Both the position numbers and the translations under genes were made by a program. Of a stretch of 64,000 nucleotides of DNA, positions 1-8,756 are shown piece after piece; the first letter of the stretch is position 1; each line of letters opens with the position of its first letter. The notes below the pieces were generated by a model, which made no database searches, had not been told where the DNA came from, and saw nothing but the letters and a program-made list of their open reading frames with translations. The stretch covers positions 1,674,001 to 1,738,000 of the forward strand of contig NZ_CP006882.1 of assembly GCF_000161795.2 (NCBI RefSeq). The letters run 5' to 3'. Origin of the DNA: Synechococcus sp. WH 8109. GTDB taxonomy: Bacteria > Cyanobacteriota > Cyanobacteriia > PCC-6307 > Cyanobiaceae.

Positions 1-522
1 AGCGGCAATGAAGGGGTCGTAGGCGATCACCTCCATGCCCATGGCCTGGGCAACCCGGGCGATGTGGGTTCCGATCTTGCCGAGACCGACCACCCCCAGC
101 GTTTTTTTGTAGAGCTCGTTGCCTACATATTTCTTGCGGTCCCACTTACCTGCCTGCATGCCGCCATGGGCCTGAGGAATGTGCCGCGAGAGGGTCAGCA
201 TCATCGCCAGAGCGTGCTCTGCAGCAGCGATGGTGTTGCCCTCTGGCGAGTTCACCACCAGCACACCCCGCTGGGTGGCCGCAGGCACATCAACGTTGTC
301 GACGCCGACGCCGGCGCGGCCGATGATTTTGAGACGGCTCGCCGCCGCGATCACCGCTGCGGTCACCTGGGTGCCGGACCGGATCATCAATCCGTCGTAC
401 TCACCGATGATCCCGATCAGCTCCTCCTCCGAGAGGCCGGTGCGCTGATCCACCTGCGCCACTTGGCCAAGGATGTCGATCCCGGCCTGGTCGATCGGAT
501 CGGAGACAAGAACTTTCGTCAT
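1..522 (-). CDS. serA: D-3-phosphoglycerate dehydrogenase, N-terminal part (runs off the left edge)
   Basis: This enzyme oxidises 3-phosphoglycerate to 3-phosphohydroxypyruvate with NAD, the first step of serine synthesis. The visible 174 codons start at an ATG at 522 and read [18 protein letters not shown], then the substrate-domain segment [15 protein letters not shown]. The NAD-binding half begins near the edge ([16 protein letters not shown]). The C-terminal catalytic and ACT regions lie outside the window. The divergent neighbour starts about 105 bases away, so both promoters share that gap. Family assignment is by sequence recognition and is firm. Confidence 0.9.
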   Translation of the reverse strand, partial: MTKVLVSDPIDQAGIDILGQVAQVDQRTGLSEEELIGIIGEYDGLMIRSGTQVTAAVIAAASRLKIIGRAGVGVDNVDVPAATQRGVLVVNSPEGNTIAAAEHALAMMLTLSRHIPQAHGGMQAGKWDRKKYVGNELYKKTLGVVGLGKIGTHIARVAQAMGMEVIAYDPFIAA

Positions 523-628
523 CGAAAGGCGCAGAACTGCCGCGCTGAACTGTAGAGATCGACATCCACCACCCCCTCCAGTTCGAAGCACAGGGTTCAG
601 AATTCAGCGCATTGGATCTAAATGCCCC

Positions 629-1129
629 ATGCCCGTCTGTGTGATGGTGATGGCCGACGCTCCTGCGGCGGAAGGCCTGACCCAGCGGCTCCGGGACACC
701 GATCTGCCGCTGCTGAAGTGTCTGACGATCCCCCCAGATGGTGATGCCATCGACAAGGTTGCCCTGCTGAACCCCAACCTCACGCGCCAACAGCGGCAGA
801 GGGGAATGGCCCGCTGGCTGATGCCCTTCGGTTTCCTGGCAGGGGTCACCTTCACCAAAATCACCACTCTCACCACCTTCGCCAGCTTTGGTCCCTGGGG
901 TGAAACCCTGATCGCCGGCCTGCTGGGCATGGGCTCCGGCCTGATGGGGAGCTACGCCGCAGCCGCCAGCGTGGATTCAGACAACGATGCAGGCGTGCGG
1001 ATCCTGCGCAACCGCCGCGACGAAGGACGCTGGCTGGTGCTGCTGGAAACGCCCAATGGCATCGAGGCCCCCTGGCAGGTGATTCAAAAATCACGGCCGC
1101 AGCAGGTGGTTCGCCTCGACGACCTGTGA
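629..1129 (+). CDS. Conserved cyanobacterial membrane protein of unknown function
   Basis: I do not recognise a named family. The 166-residue protein has a soluble N-terminus (LRDTDLPLLKCLTIPPDGD) followed by two hydrophobic stretches around residues 60-115 (LMPFGFLAGVTFTKITTL and GETLIAGLLGMGSGLMGS), suggesting a membrane hairpin, and a charged C-terminal tail of about 50 residues. ATG at 629 is used; in-frame ATGs at 644 and 650 are also possible. Its stop overlaps the start of the following S4-domain gene by one base, so the two are probably translationally coupled. It resembles proteins seen only in marine picocyanobacteria, but that is memory, not a search. Confidence 0.65.
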   Translation: MPVCVMVMADAPAAEGLTQRLRDTDLPLLKCLTIPPDGDAIDKVALLNPNLTRQQRQRGMARWLMPFGFLAGVTFTKITTLTTFASFGPWGETLIAGLLGMGSGLMGSYAAAASVDSDNDAGVRILRNRRDEGRWLVLLETPNGIEAPWQVIQKSRPQQVVRLDDL

Positions 1130-1905
1130 TGCTGCCTCGGGAGGAGCTGCTGGCGGGGACCCAGAACCCGGAAGGGCTGACGGCGCTGGTCGATCTCGCG
1201 GAGCAGGTGTTGCGCACCTGGCAACCGGCCTGGAGTCCCTTCCTCAGCGCACCACTGCGGGAGGAAGCCTTGGCGCGGTTGGGCAACCTCAGTGAATTGA
1301 CCTGGATCAGTGATGGCGGCTATCCAGACGCCGAACGCCAACGACTACTTTGCCACCGCCGCGACGACAGCCCTGATTCAGGGGCCCCGACTCAAGGCCT
1401 GCTGATCGAAGGCAATTTCCTCTTCGACCCCCTATCGCCCGACGACCTGCGCGAGGCATTGCAGCTTATGGGCGTGAACGCAGACAAAATCGGCGATCTC
1501 TGGGTGCGAGGCGATCGCGGCGGGCAAGGGGTCTGCACCCCCAGCGCTGCCGAAGCCCTGCATGGCCGCCTGGGGGCCGTACGCAAGGTGGAGATTCGCT
1601 GCGAATCCCTCCCCATAGAGCAGTTGCAGCAGCCTGTCAAACGCAGCGTCCGCACCCTGCAGACGGTGGAGGCCTCCTGTCGCCTGGATGCGATTGCATC
1701 GGCAGGATTCGGGCTGTCCCGAGCCAAGATCGTGACCCACGTCAAAGCTGGGCGTCTACGGCTCAACTGGGGCAACGTGCGTCAAGCCAGCCGTGAACTG
1801 GTGGTGGGCGACCGGCTGCAGCTGCAGGATCGCGGCTCGGTGGAAGTGCTCTCGCTCACCCGCACCAAAAGGGAGCGCTGGCGCGTTGAACTGCGCCGCA
1901 GTTGA
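1129..1905 (+). CDS. S4-domain RNA-binding protein (photosystem II S4 / YlmH type)
   Basis: The 258-residue protein has the layout of the cyanobacterial 'photosystem II S4 domain protein' family, related to YlmH. A helical N-terminus precedes a central domain (EGNFLFDPLSPDDLREAL, LGAVRKVEIRCESLPIEQ). The C-terminal S4 RNA-binding module spans about residues 185-250 (LDAIASAGFGLSRAKIVTHV, KAGRLRLNWGN, VGDRLQLQDRGSVEV). Family members are linked to RNA binding and to photosystem II; the exact role is unknown. The start overlaps the upstream stop (TGATG), and a GTG three bases upstream is an alternative. The tRNA-Val gene follows. Confidence 0.8.
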   Translation: MLPREELLAGTQNPEGLTALVDLAEQVLRTWQPAWSPFLSAPLREEALARLGNLSELTWISDGGYPDAERQRLLCHRRDDSPDSGAPTQGLLIEGNFLFDPLSPDDLREALQLMGVNADKIGDLWVRGDRGGQGVCTPSAAEALHGRLGAVRKVEIRCESLPIEQLQQPVKRSVRTLQTVEASCRLDAIASAGFGLSRAKIVTHVKAGRLRLNWGNVRQASRELVVGDRLQLQDRGSVEVLSLTRTKRERWRVELRRS

Positions 1906-1978
1906 GTTGAGCTGCCCATCAGCTGCTACTGTTCTGCCTCGATCGGTGAAATCACAAGATTTCAACCTGATCGAGGCC

Positions 1979-2050
1979 GGGCGATTAGCTCAGGGGTAGA
2001 GCACTACATTGACATTGTAGGAGTCACTGGTTCAAATCCAGTATCGCCCA
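1979..2050 (+). tRNA. tRNA-Val (anticodon GAC)
   Basis: A full cloverleaf can be drawn. The acceptor stem GGGCGAT pairs with ATCGCCC, the D-arm is GCTCAGGGGTAGAGC, the anticodon stem CTACA/TGTAG encloses loop TTGACAT with anticodon GAC, and the T-arm is CTGGTTCAAATCCAG. The gene is 72 nt with discriminator A and no encoded CCA. There is no variable-arm extension. It lies between the S4 gene and murD on the same strand. Confidence 0.95.
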
Positions 2051-2092
2051 CTTTCCCTGTCGGGACTGCGTTTTCAAACCTCAGACCTTGCG

Positions 2093-3478
2093 ATGACACG
2101 CACGATTGTCGTTGGCTTGGGTCGCTCAGGTTTGGGGGCTGCACGTCTGCTCAAGCAGCAGAATCGCGACGTTGTTGTGTTCGAACGCGGCGATAACGAA
2201 GCCCTCCAACACACCTCGAAAACGCTCGCCGAAGAGGGCATTCGGGTGGTCTTGGGCCAACCCCTGGCCCTAGAAAGTTTTAACGATTGGCGAAACAACC
2301 TAGGCGCTGTGGTGATCGGCCCCGGCATCCCCTGGGATCACCCAACCCTGGTCCAGCTGCGATCCGAGGGCATCAAGGTACGCGGCGAGATGGATCTAGC
2401 CTGGGATGCCCTTCAACAGATCCCCTGGATCGGCATCACAGGGACCAACGGCAAAACCACTGTCACCCATCTGCTCAGCCACGTGTTGGAGGCCTCAGGC
2501 CTCACTGCACCGATGGGGGGAAACATGGGCCTCTCCGCGGCAGACCTGGCCTTCCAGATCGGCTCAGGGGCCACGCCCCGGCCGGATTGGCTCGTGATGG
2601 AACTGAGCAGTTACCAAATTGAAGCGGCTCCCGCTGTGGCCCCCAAGATCGGCATTTGGACCACGCTGACCCCAGACCATCTCGAACGCCACGGCAGTCT
2701 GGAGGCCTACCGAGCCATAAAACGCGGGCTGCTCGAACGCTCGGAGTGCGCCCTCTTCAATGCTGATGATCCAGACCTGCGCCAGCAACGCAGAAGCTGG
2801 GACCGCGGTACCTGGGTGAGCAGTGAGGGCGCGCGTCCGGACGACCAGCCCGCCGACCTCTGGATTGATGACGAGGGCATGGTGCGCAACAACGCCACCA
2901 GATTGTTTGCGGCTGATGCCCTAGCGATGCCGGGCCGCCACAACCGCCAAAACCTGTTGCTGGTGGCCGCTGCCTCCCTGAAGGTCGGCCTCTCCCCCCA
3001 GCAAATCGCCGACGCCTTGCGTACATTTCCGGGCGTACCGCACCGACTTGAAAAGCTGGGCACGTTGGCGGGAGCCAGCGTGTTCAACGACAGCAAAGCC
3101 ACCAATTACGACGCAGCCGAGGTTGCCTTGCGGGCCGTGCAGGGACCCGTCGTGGTGCTGGCCGGGGGTCAGACCAAACAGGGCGACGCTGGTGGCTGGC
3201 TGGAGCAGCTGCACACCAAGGCCTGCAGCCTGATCGTGTTCGGCGCGGGGGCCGATGAGCTCGCCTCCCTAGCCAAAGCAGCTGGATACCCCGGCGAACT
3301 GCAGCAGTGCCCGGAGCTCGAAAGCGCTGTGAACCTGGCTGAAACGGCCGTGCAGCGTCATCAGGCCTCAACGCTGCTGCTGTCACCGGCCTGTGCCAGC
3401 TTTGATCAATACCGGGATTTCGAGGCTAGAGGTGAACACTTCCGCACCCTGATCCAGCCCCTACTGGACGTCGCCTGA
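2093..3478 (+). CDS. murD: UDP-N-acetylmuramoylalanine--D-glutamate ligase
   Basis: MurD adds D-glutamate to UDP-MurNAc-L-alanine in cytoplasmic peptidoglycan precursor synthesis. The 461-residue length is normal. The N-terminal Rossmann domain opens TRTIVVGLGRSGLGAARLL; the ATP-binding P-loop GTNGKTT sits at residues 117-123; the central ligase signature includes ELSSYQIE and TPDHLERHGS; and the C-terminal domain carries VFNDSKATNYDA and LLSPACASFDQ. The ATG at 2093 follows the tRNA-Val gene by about 40 bases. No anomaly is seen. Confidence 0.96.
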   Translation: MTRTIVVGLGRSGLGAARLLKQQNRDVVVFERGDNEALQHTSKTLAEEGIRVVLGQPLALESFNDWRNNLGAVVIGPGIPWDHPTLVQLRSEGIKVRGEMDLAWDALQQIPWIGITGTNGKTTVTHLLSHVLEASGLTAPMGGNMGLSAADLAFQIGSGATPRPDWLVMELSSYQIEAAPAVAPKIGIWTTLTPDHLERHGSLEAYRAIKRGLLERSECALFNADDPDLRQQRRSWDRGTWVSSEGARPDDQPADLWIDDEGMVRNNATRLFAADALAMPGRHNRQNLLLVAAASLKVGLSPQQIADALRTFPGVPHRLEKLGTLAGASVFNDSKATNYDAAEVALRAVQGPVVVLAGGQTKQGDAGGWLEQLHTKACSLIVFGAGADELASLAKAAGYPGELQQCPELESAVNLAETAVQRHQASTLLLSPACASFDQYRDFEARGEHFRTLIQPLLDVA

Positions 3479-3548
3479 GACCAAACGAACTCAAGGGGAT
3501 GCATCTGGGCCTAACGGTCCGATGATGGTGTGAAACAAGCCTTGAGAC

Positions 3549-4010
3549 GTGGCCTTCTGGTTGATGAAAAGCGAACCCGACGCCTACGGGATAGATGATC
3601 TGCGTCGCGAGGGCACCACGCTGTGGGACGGCATTCGCAACTACCAGGCCCGCAATTTCATGCGCAGCATGGACGTGGGCGACCAGGCATTTTTTTATCA
3701 CTCCAATTGCAAACCACCCGGGATCATCGGGCTGATGGAGGTGATGGAGACCGGCCTGGTGGACCCCACTCAGTTTGATCCCACGGCCAAGTATTACGAC
3801 CCCAAATCAAGCCCCGAGAAACCACGCTGGGACTGCGCACGCCTGCGATTCCTCGGCGAATTCGACGCCCTGCTCAGTCTCGACCAGCTGCGGGAGCTTT
3901 ACAGCGAAGAGCAGCTGCCCGTGATCAAACGCGGCAACAGGCTCTCGATCCTTCCGGTCCCCACCGACACCGCCAACGACCTCCTTGCACGGCTTGGCCA
4001 GCTCCACTGA
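3549..4010 (+). CDS. EVE domain-containing protein
   Basis: The 153-residue protein is a single EVE domain. It opens AFWLMKSEPDAYGIDDLRRE, followed by LWDGIRNYQARNFMRSM, FFYHSNCKPPGIIGLMEV and the closing VIKRGNRLSILPV. EVE domains share the PUA-like fold and bind modified bases in nucleic acid. The start is the GTG at 3549, about 70 bases after murD. Its 3' end overlaps the downstream membrane-protein frame by about 26 bases, which suggests coupling. The cellular substrate in cyanobacteria is unknown. Confidence 0.88.
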   Translation: MAFWLMKSEPDAYGIDDLRREGTTLWDGIRNYQARNFMRSMDVGDQAFFYHSNCKPPGIIGLMEVMETGLVDPTQFDPTAKYYDPKSSPEKPRWDCARLRFLGEFDALLSLDQLRELYSEEQLPVIKRGNRLSILPVPTDTANDLLARLGQLH

Positions 4011-4722
4011 AATCCCGCTGGTCACGCTACTGCCACGGGCCTGGATCGGCTTCAGCAGGGGGCCCTGGCGCTGTGTTGGCTTGGCGGCGCTGGTGTTGAT
4101 CAGTGCCAGTGGCCCTGCAGTGATCGGCCACGACCTGCGCCTGGCGGGATCCCCCTGGCTGAATCGGCTGGGGGACCTCTCGGTGTTGATCAGCCTGGTG
4201 CTTCCGCTGCTGCCTTTCCTAGGCCTGCTCCAACTGACGGATGGCCTCCTTCCCGACCGACGCGACGACCGTCAACCGCAGAGCTGGAGACAGCTGCTGC
4301 GCCAGGCCTTCACCCTGGTGCTGCTTGAGCTGGTGCTGGTGCTGGGTGGCGTCGGATTGATTCAGTCGGTGAGCTGGGCGCTCGGACGCTGGAGCACGGC
4401 CTTGGCAGGCCTCAGCGTGCTGCTGGGGGGAGTGGTGCTGCTGAGCTGGCTGTTCAGCCAAACCCTGGCCTTGCCCCTGCTCGTGCACGAGCGCTGCCGA
4501 GCGCTTCAGGCGATGGACCACAGCCGACAGCTGGTGCACCGCAATGGGCTCAAGGTGCTGGCGCTGCTGGGAATGCTGCTCGGCCTCAATCTTCTGGGGC
4601 TGATCGGGGCCACCCTGGGGCTGCTGCTCAGCCTCCCCTTCAGCGCCCTGGTGCTGATGGCCTGCTGCCGGCCTCAGACCCCGTTGATCAGCGATTCCCG
4701 GCGGAACATGTTTCCGACGTAA
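3985..4722 (+). CDS. Multi-pass membrane protein of unknown function
   Basis: This is a very hydrophobic, leucine-rich protein with at least five predicted membrane segments (WRCVGLAALVLISASGPAV, LSVLISLVLPLLPFLGLLQ, FTLVLLELVLVLGGVGLIQ, LSVLLGGVVLLSWLFSQT, VLALLGMLLGLNLLGLIGA). Short basic or polar loops separate them. I know no family for it. The start is uncertain: TTG at 3985 overlaps the EVE gene, and a GTG at 4021 is an alternative. Its 3' end overlaps the convergent DUF2811 gene by about 50 bases. Confidence 0.6.
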   Translation: MHGLASSTEIPLVTLLPRAWIGFSRGPWRCVGLAALVLISASGPAVIGHDLRLAGSPWLNRLGDLSVLISLVLPLLPFLGLLQLTDGLLPDRRDDRQPQSWRQLLRQAFTLVLLELVLVLGGVGLIQSVSWALGRWSTALAGLSVLLGGVVLLSWLFSQTLALPLLVHERCRALQAMDHSRQLVHRNGLKVLALLGMLLGLNLLGLIGATLGLLLSLPFSALVLMACCRPQTPLISDSRRNMFPT

Positions 4723-4919
4723 ACCCTGGTGATCTCACGCGATGCCTGGCCGTTCTGCACCAAGAAGCCGGCAAGCGCCGCCTGAACCAAACGGTATTGA
4801 TCCCAGTTCGGGTGTCCTTCGATGAACTGGGTCATGGCCTGCTGGAGGGGCTGCGGTACTTCCGATTGGAAACTCACAACACTGGTCTCAGCCGCGGCTT
4901 GCTCAAGGCCTTCCGGCAT
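4674..4919 (-). CDS. DUF2811 domain protein
   Basis: The 81-residue protein matches the small cyanobacterial DUF2811 family by its core VSFQSEVPQPLQQAMTQFI, HPNWDQYRLVQAALAGFL and the closing ITRVYVGNMF. Members are soluble helical proteins of unknown role. It is convergent with, and overlaps, the membrane-protein gene on the other strand. An ATG at 4919 starts it; no competing start is better placed. Confidence 0.75.
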   Translation of the reverse strand: MPEGLEQAAAETSVVSFQSEVPQPLQQAMTQFIEGHPNWDQYRLVQAALAGFLVQNGQASREITRVYVGNMFRRESLINGV

Positions 4920-5232
4920 CTTTTCTCTTCGAAACGAACACTAGTTCTCCACACCACGGCGCCGCCGTCAAGGACCCCCAACACGGGGCCATTCTCACGA
5001 ATCTCCAGGTGAGATCCCTGCCAGAAAGCCACTCCTGCACTGGTCGAGGCGCCGGCCTAGACGGAACTGTGCAGCCCGCCGCCATCGTCAAGCAAAAACA
5101 ACGACAAACGGGGAATTTCCACAGAAACCCGCCAGGGCGGCGTTAACAGCCCATGGCCTGTGGAAAAACTGTGCAGAGCAGCAGGGAAAGGGCGGGGGAA
5201 ATCAATGACTCAAAAACGATTAGCTGGATTAA
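4920..5232. other. Intergenic stretch with two DnaA-box-like 9-mers
   Basis: No convincing gene lies in these 313 bases. The sequence contains ATTTCCACA at 5115-5123 on the plus strand and TTTTCCACA on the minus strand at 5159-5167, 35 bases apart. Both resemble the cyanobacterial DnaA-box form. No AT-rich unwinding region or dnaA/dnaN gene is nearby, so this is a weak observation. Confidence 0.3.
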
Positions 5233-5604
5233 TCAATGCTGCGAGTCCCACAACGTTCTCAAGGCCGCAACGGCCGCCGCCGCCGCTGGGGCAGGCCACT
5301 CCCCCTGCGCCGCACGTCCCTCAAGCGGGGTGAGCAGGATGCTCAACTCCCATTGGTTGCGACCACCGCTTAAGCATCCCCACCACACGCCCCGATCCAG
5401 CTCCAGCTCGATCGACTCCTCTGGCATCAGTTGGTTAACCAGACCCCTGTATTGCTGTTCAAGGGTCGCCACGAGATCAACCAGATCCCGCCACTCCGGC
5501 TCGGTCAACTCAAACGCCCAGCGTTGTCCCCCCACAAGAACGCAATATTCGCCGCGGGAGGGGTCGTGCGACACCCGCCATCCGTCCCCCTCCTGCTGAA
5601 TCAC
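5233..5604 (-). CDS. DUF1818 family protein
   Basis: The 123-residue soluble protein has the DUF1818 pattern: EGDGWRVSHDPSRGEYCVLV, then GQRWAFELTEPEWRDLVDL, then SIELELDRGVWWGCLSGG. An alanine-rich tail follows (PAPAAAAAVAALRTLWD). The family occurs in cyanobacteria and plastids, and its function is unknown. It lies ten bases downstream of rpoZ on the same strand and is probably co-transcribed with it. Confidence 0.8.
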   Translation of the reverse strand: MIQQEGDGWRVSHDPSRGEYCVLVGGQRWAFELTEPEWRDLVDLVATLEQQYRGLVNQLMPEESIELELDRGVWWGCLSGGRNQWELSILLTPLEGRAAQGEWPAPAAAAAVAALRTLWDSQH

Positions 5605-5614
5605 AGCCGATGGA

Positions 5615-5857
5615 TCAACCAGGCAGCAGATCGGGTTGGTCTTGCTCGTCGCTCAATTCCACGATGGCCCGTTGCACCGGCTTGACGCTGGACTCCTCCA
5701 GCAGACCGTCAAAGTCGTCGAAGCGGCGCTGCTTGGCCCGGAAGGCGATCCGCACCGTCGTCAGATAACGGTTGCTTGATTGACGAATCAAACTTTCGCC
5801 ACGCTTGGCGAGATCCTTGGAATCCACTCCGGCCGAGAGCACAGGCTTCTTGATCAA
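5615..5857 (-). CDS. rpoZ: RNA polymerase omega subunit
   Basis: Omega is the small assembly factor of RNA polymerase and binds the beta' subunit. The 80-residue protein has the cyanobacterial omega features: [18 protein letters not shown], then [20 protein letters not shown], then an acidic tail ([15 protein letters not shown]). An ATG at 5857 gives the usual length. It sits between an unknown gene and the DUF1818 gene on the minus strand with gaps of 27 and 10 bases, suggesting one short operon. Confidence 0.88.
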   Translation of the reverse strand: MIKKPVLSAGVDSKDLAKRGESLIRQSSNRYLTTVRIAFRAKQRRFDDFDGLLEESSVKPVQRAIVELSDEQDQPDLLPG

Positions 5858-5884
5858 ACATCTACAGATTAATTGGTGACCGTC

Positions 5885-6169
5885 TCAGGCCAGCTGATCG
5901 GTGTGAAAGGGCACGTGCATGGGGTAAGCCCGCTGACGGGAGCCTGGAACCCGCAACACGATCTGGCGCCCCATCCCCAAGGCCGCCAGGGGCAAGCGCA
6001 GATCAGCGACCAAACCACTCAATTCCTCGAGATGCGCATCGTCGATGCACTCGATGCGGATGCTGCCCCAGCTGCGACGCATGCGACAGCTCCGCAGCGG
6101 CTCCAGCCTGTCCTGCAGTTCAGGATCTTCCCGATAGAAGGAGAAGATCAGCTGTTGCAATCGATCCAT
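5885..6169 (-). CDS. Small conserved protein of unknown function
   Basis: The 94-residue protein begins MDRLQQLIFSFYREDPELQD and continues with SWGSIRIECIDDAHLEELSG and ADLRLPLAALGMGRQIVLRV. I do not recognise a family. It looks like a compact alpha/beta protein. The ATG at 6169 is preferred over an in-frame start at 6193 because the sequence becomes regular only from there. It lies just upstream of rpoZ on the same strand. Confidence 0.6.
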   Translation of the reverse strand: MDRLQQLIFSFYREDPELQDRLEPLRSCRMRRSWGSIRIECIDDAHLEELSGLVADLRLPLAALGMGRQIVLRVPGSRQRAYPMHVPFHTDQLA

Positions 6170-6231
6170 CGCCGCAAGTCCCCCTAGTCTCATCCTGACT
6201 TCACCGTGCCCTGAGCACGGTCAGAGATCGC

Positions 6232-7806
6232 GTGGGCGAAGAAAAGCTTCAGCATTCAGACCAACGGGGCGGAACACTCGCCATCGATTTGGGCAGCACC
6301 ACCACGGTGGTGGCCTATCAGGGAGCGACATCCACAACTGCCGATCTGCTTAACCTGCCCGCCATCTGCAGCCGCGCCGGTGAAATTCCCAGCCTGGTGT
6401 GGGAGTCATCCCAACGCCCTCTGATTGGCCGGCAAGTGCTCGAGTCAGGCCTCAATGACTCCGTGGACAGCCGTCTGCATCGCGACTTCAAAGGCCGCAT
6501 TGGTCAAGCGGATGCCCCAGAGCAGGAAGCAGCCCGCTGGGCTGGAGAACAGCTGCTTCAACAGATCTGGAGCCGGCTCCCCAACGATCTCCAGGTGGAG
6601 CGGCTGGTTCTGACTGCCCCGGTGGAGTGCTACCGGGCGTATCGCAGCTGGTTGCTGCAGGCCTGCACCACGCTGCCGGTGGCCGAGATCGCCCTTGTGG
6701 ATGAACCCACAGCAGCAGCCATGGGTGCAGGGCTTCCCGCTGGTTCCACTCTGCTGGTGGTGGACCTCGGCGGAAGCACCCTGGATCTTGCCCTGGTGGC
6801 TCTGGAAGGAGGGGAAGGTCGTGCTGCACCGATCGCCCAATTGCTGCGGCTGGGGGGGCGCAGCCTCGGGGACAACAGCCGCCAGTTGCTTCGCACAGCA
6901 AAGGTTCTGGGCAAGGCGGGGCTGCGCCTCGGGGGCCGTGACATTGATCGCTGGATTGTGGACCGGTGTTGCCCAGGTCAACCCGCCAGCACACCCCTGC
7001 TCAATGCCGCCGAACGGCTCAAATGCCGGCTGAGCGACACCGCCTTGGCCGAACGCGAGCCCCTGATGGAGTTGGCGGTGGATGAGCAGGAGCATGTGCT
7101 CAGCCTGTCGCGCAGCGAACTCAACGCGCTTCTGCTGAAGCGCGGCTTCGGAGACGCCCTAGAACAGTTGCTGGAGACATGTCTCGCCGGCGGTCGCCGC
7201 AACAACTGCAGCCTTGAAGATCTGGAGGGCGTGGTGGCCGTCGGAGGCGGTGCCCAGCTGCCCCTGCTGCGCCAGTGGCTCTCCGAGCACACGGCGCCAG
7301 CGCCCTTGCTCACCCCGCCACCGGTGGAAGCCGTGGCCCTGGGTGCGCTTCAACTCACGCCGGGGGTCGCCATTCGGGATGTGCTGCAACACGGCGTTTC
7401 CCTCCGTTTCTGGGATCAGCGCAGCAACAGCCACCGCTGGCATCCCCTCTTTATGGCCGGTCAACCCTGGCCGAGCCCAGCCCCCCTGGAGCTGGTGCTG
7501 GCCGCTAGCCGGACCGGCCAAAGCAGCGTGGAGCTGGTGCTGGGGGAGCCCATCGCCCAGGGGAGCCACAGCGTGGTCTTCATCGATGGTTTGCCGACCC
7601 TGCAGGAGCAGACCGCCGGGGAGGTCTCCCATCAGCCTTGGCCCGGCATCGAGCTGGTGCTGCCTCTGGAACCCGCCGGAGAGCAGGGCGAGGACTGCCT
7701 GCGGCTGCGCTGGAGCATTGATCAAGAAGCGCAGCTTCAGCTGGAGATCAACGATCTGCGTTCAGGTCGGAAGTGGTCCCAGCCAACGCTGGGGGCTGTC
7801 CGATAA
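6232..7806 (+). CDS. Hsp70/DnaK-family ATPase (short form)
   Basis: The 524-residue protein has an actin-like Hsp70 ATPase domain: phosphate-1 motif LAIDLGSTTTVVAYQG near residue 20, connecting motif LVDEPTAAAMGAGLP near 165, phosphate-2 motif LVVDLGGSTLDLALV near 180, and adenosine motif GVVAVGGGAQLPLLRQWL near 340. The C-terminal part (FRWDQRSNSH-type strand segments, about 140 residues) is shorter than in true DnaK and ends without an EEVD-type tail. It is probably a specialised Hsp70-like protein, not the housekeeping chaperone. The GTG at 6232 is used. The next gene encodes a membrane-anchored helical protein and is probably its operon partner. Confidence 0.82.
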   Translation: MGEEKLQHSDQRGGTLAIDLGSTTTVVAYQGATSTTADLLNLPAICSRAGEIPSLVWESSQRPLIGRQVLESGLNDSVDSRLHRDFKGRIGQADAPEQEAARWAGEQLLQQIWSRLPNDLQVERLVLTAPVECYRAYRSWLLQACTTLPVAEIALVDEPTAAAMGAGLPAGSTLLVVDLGGSTLDLALVALEGGEGRAAPIAQLLRLGGRSLGDNSRQLLRTAKVLGKAGLRLGGRDIDRWIVDRCCPGQPASTPLLNAAERLKCRLSDTALAEREPLMELAVDEQEHVLSLSRSELNALLLKRGFGDALEQLLETCLAGGRRNNCSLEDLEGVVAVGGGAQLPLLRQWLSEHTAPAPLLTPPPVEAVALGALQLTPGVAIRDVLQHGVSLRFWDQRSNSHRWHPLFMAGQPWPSPAPLELVLAASRTGQSSVELVLGEPIAQGSHSVVFIDGLPTLQEQTAGEVSHQPWPGIELVLPLEPAGEQGEDCLRLRWSIDQEAQLQLEINDLRSGRKWSQPTLGAVR

Positions 7807-7880
7807 GACGTCCGTCCACAGGCCCTTGGAACGGGAGCCGTCACTCCATAGAACAGAACCAACGTTCAGCTCCACCCTTC

Positions 7881-8726
7881 GTGGCAGCACCGCGTCAACT
7901 GCTGCTACGGCTCTGGGGTGTTGGAACCCTGGGATTGGTGCTGGCGATTGCGACAGGTGCCTATTTGTGGGAACAACAACTGCCGGAGCGGCTGCAGAGC
8001 GCCATCGATGCCAACGACTACGAGGCCTGCATCCGCACCAGTGAGCAACTCGCATCCCTGCGCTGGTTGGGGGAGGGCGCACCGGAAGAGCAGGCCCTAT
8101 GCCGCCGGAAGCACGCCGAACATCTCTGGGGCCAAGGCGATTCGATCGCTGCCCTCACGCTGCAGCAGCAACTGGTCGCCTCGGGCCATGGCGACCTTGC
8201 CCTCCATCGCAAGAACCTCGAACGCTGGCGCCAGGCCCTGATGGATCAGGCGATTGCTCTGTTTCGTGAGGGAGACCTGCAGCAGGCACTCGAGTTGCTG
8301 GATCCCCTCAAAGGCACCGCGCGCAGCTCCATCAGCCAACTCAGTGCAACGCTGATGGAGATCTGGAACCGCAACCAATTGGAACAGCGTCGGCTGGTTC
8401 AACTGGTGGAGCAAAAACGCTGGTGGGAGGCCTTGGACAGCCTCAACAAACTCGACCATCCCTGGTGGCAGCAGCAGGCAAGTGCCACCCGTCAAGAGGT
8501 GGAGAGTGCCATTCAGGCCCTCGATGAGGCCCAGCAACACCAACAGCACCCAGCGGTGCATTCCGACGTCATCAGCGGTGACAGGCTGGATGCCGCCGTC
8601 GAGGATCAGTTGCTACAAGGTCTGGACCCCTGGTCGGCCTTTTCGATGGGCTGCAGCGACCTTGGCGGTCGCGTCGAAGAGGACGGACCGGAAAGTTTCT
8701 GTCGACACTCGTCCCCGAGCCCGTGA
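7881..8726 (+). CDS. Membrane-anchored helical-repeat protein of unknown function
   Basis: A GTG at 7881 gives 281 residues: a basic start (VAAPRQLLLRLWG), one membrane segment (TLGLVLAIATGAYLW), then a long hydrophilic helical region with paired-helix, TPR-like spacing (ANDYEACIRTSEQLASL, LFREGDLQQALELLDPL, LVEQKRWWEALDSLNKL). No family is recognised. It follows the Hsp70-like gene by about 75 bases, so a helper or scaffold role with that ATPase is plausible but inferred. Confidence 0.62.
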   Translation: MAAPRQLLLRLWGVGTLGLVLAIATGAYLWEQQLPERLQSAIDANDYEACIRTSEQLASLRWLGEGAPEEQALCRRKHAEHLWGQGDSIAALTLQQQLVASGHGDLALHRKNLERWRQALMDQAIALFREGDLQQALELLDPLKGTARSSISQLSATLMEIWNRNQLEQRRLVQLVEQKRWWEALDSLNKLDHPWWQQQASATRQEVESAIQALDEAQQHQQHPAVHSDVISGDRLDAAVEDQLLQGLDPWSAFSMGCSDLGGRVEEDGPESFCRHSSPSP

Positions 8727-8756
8727 CAAAATGAGCCCGTGGATGACTCAGGTGCA

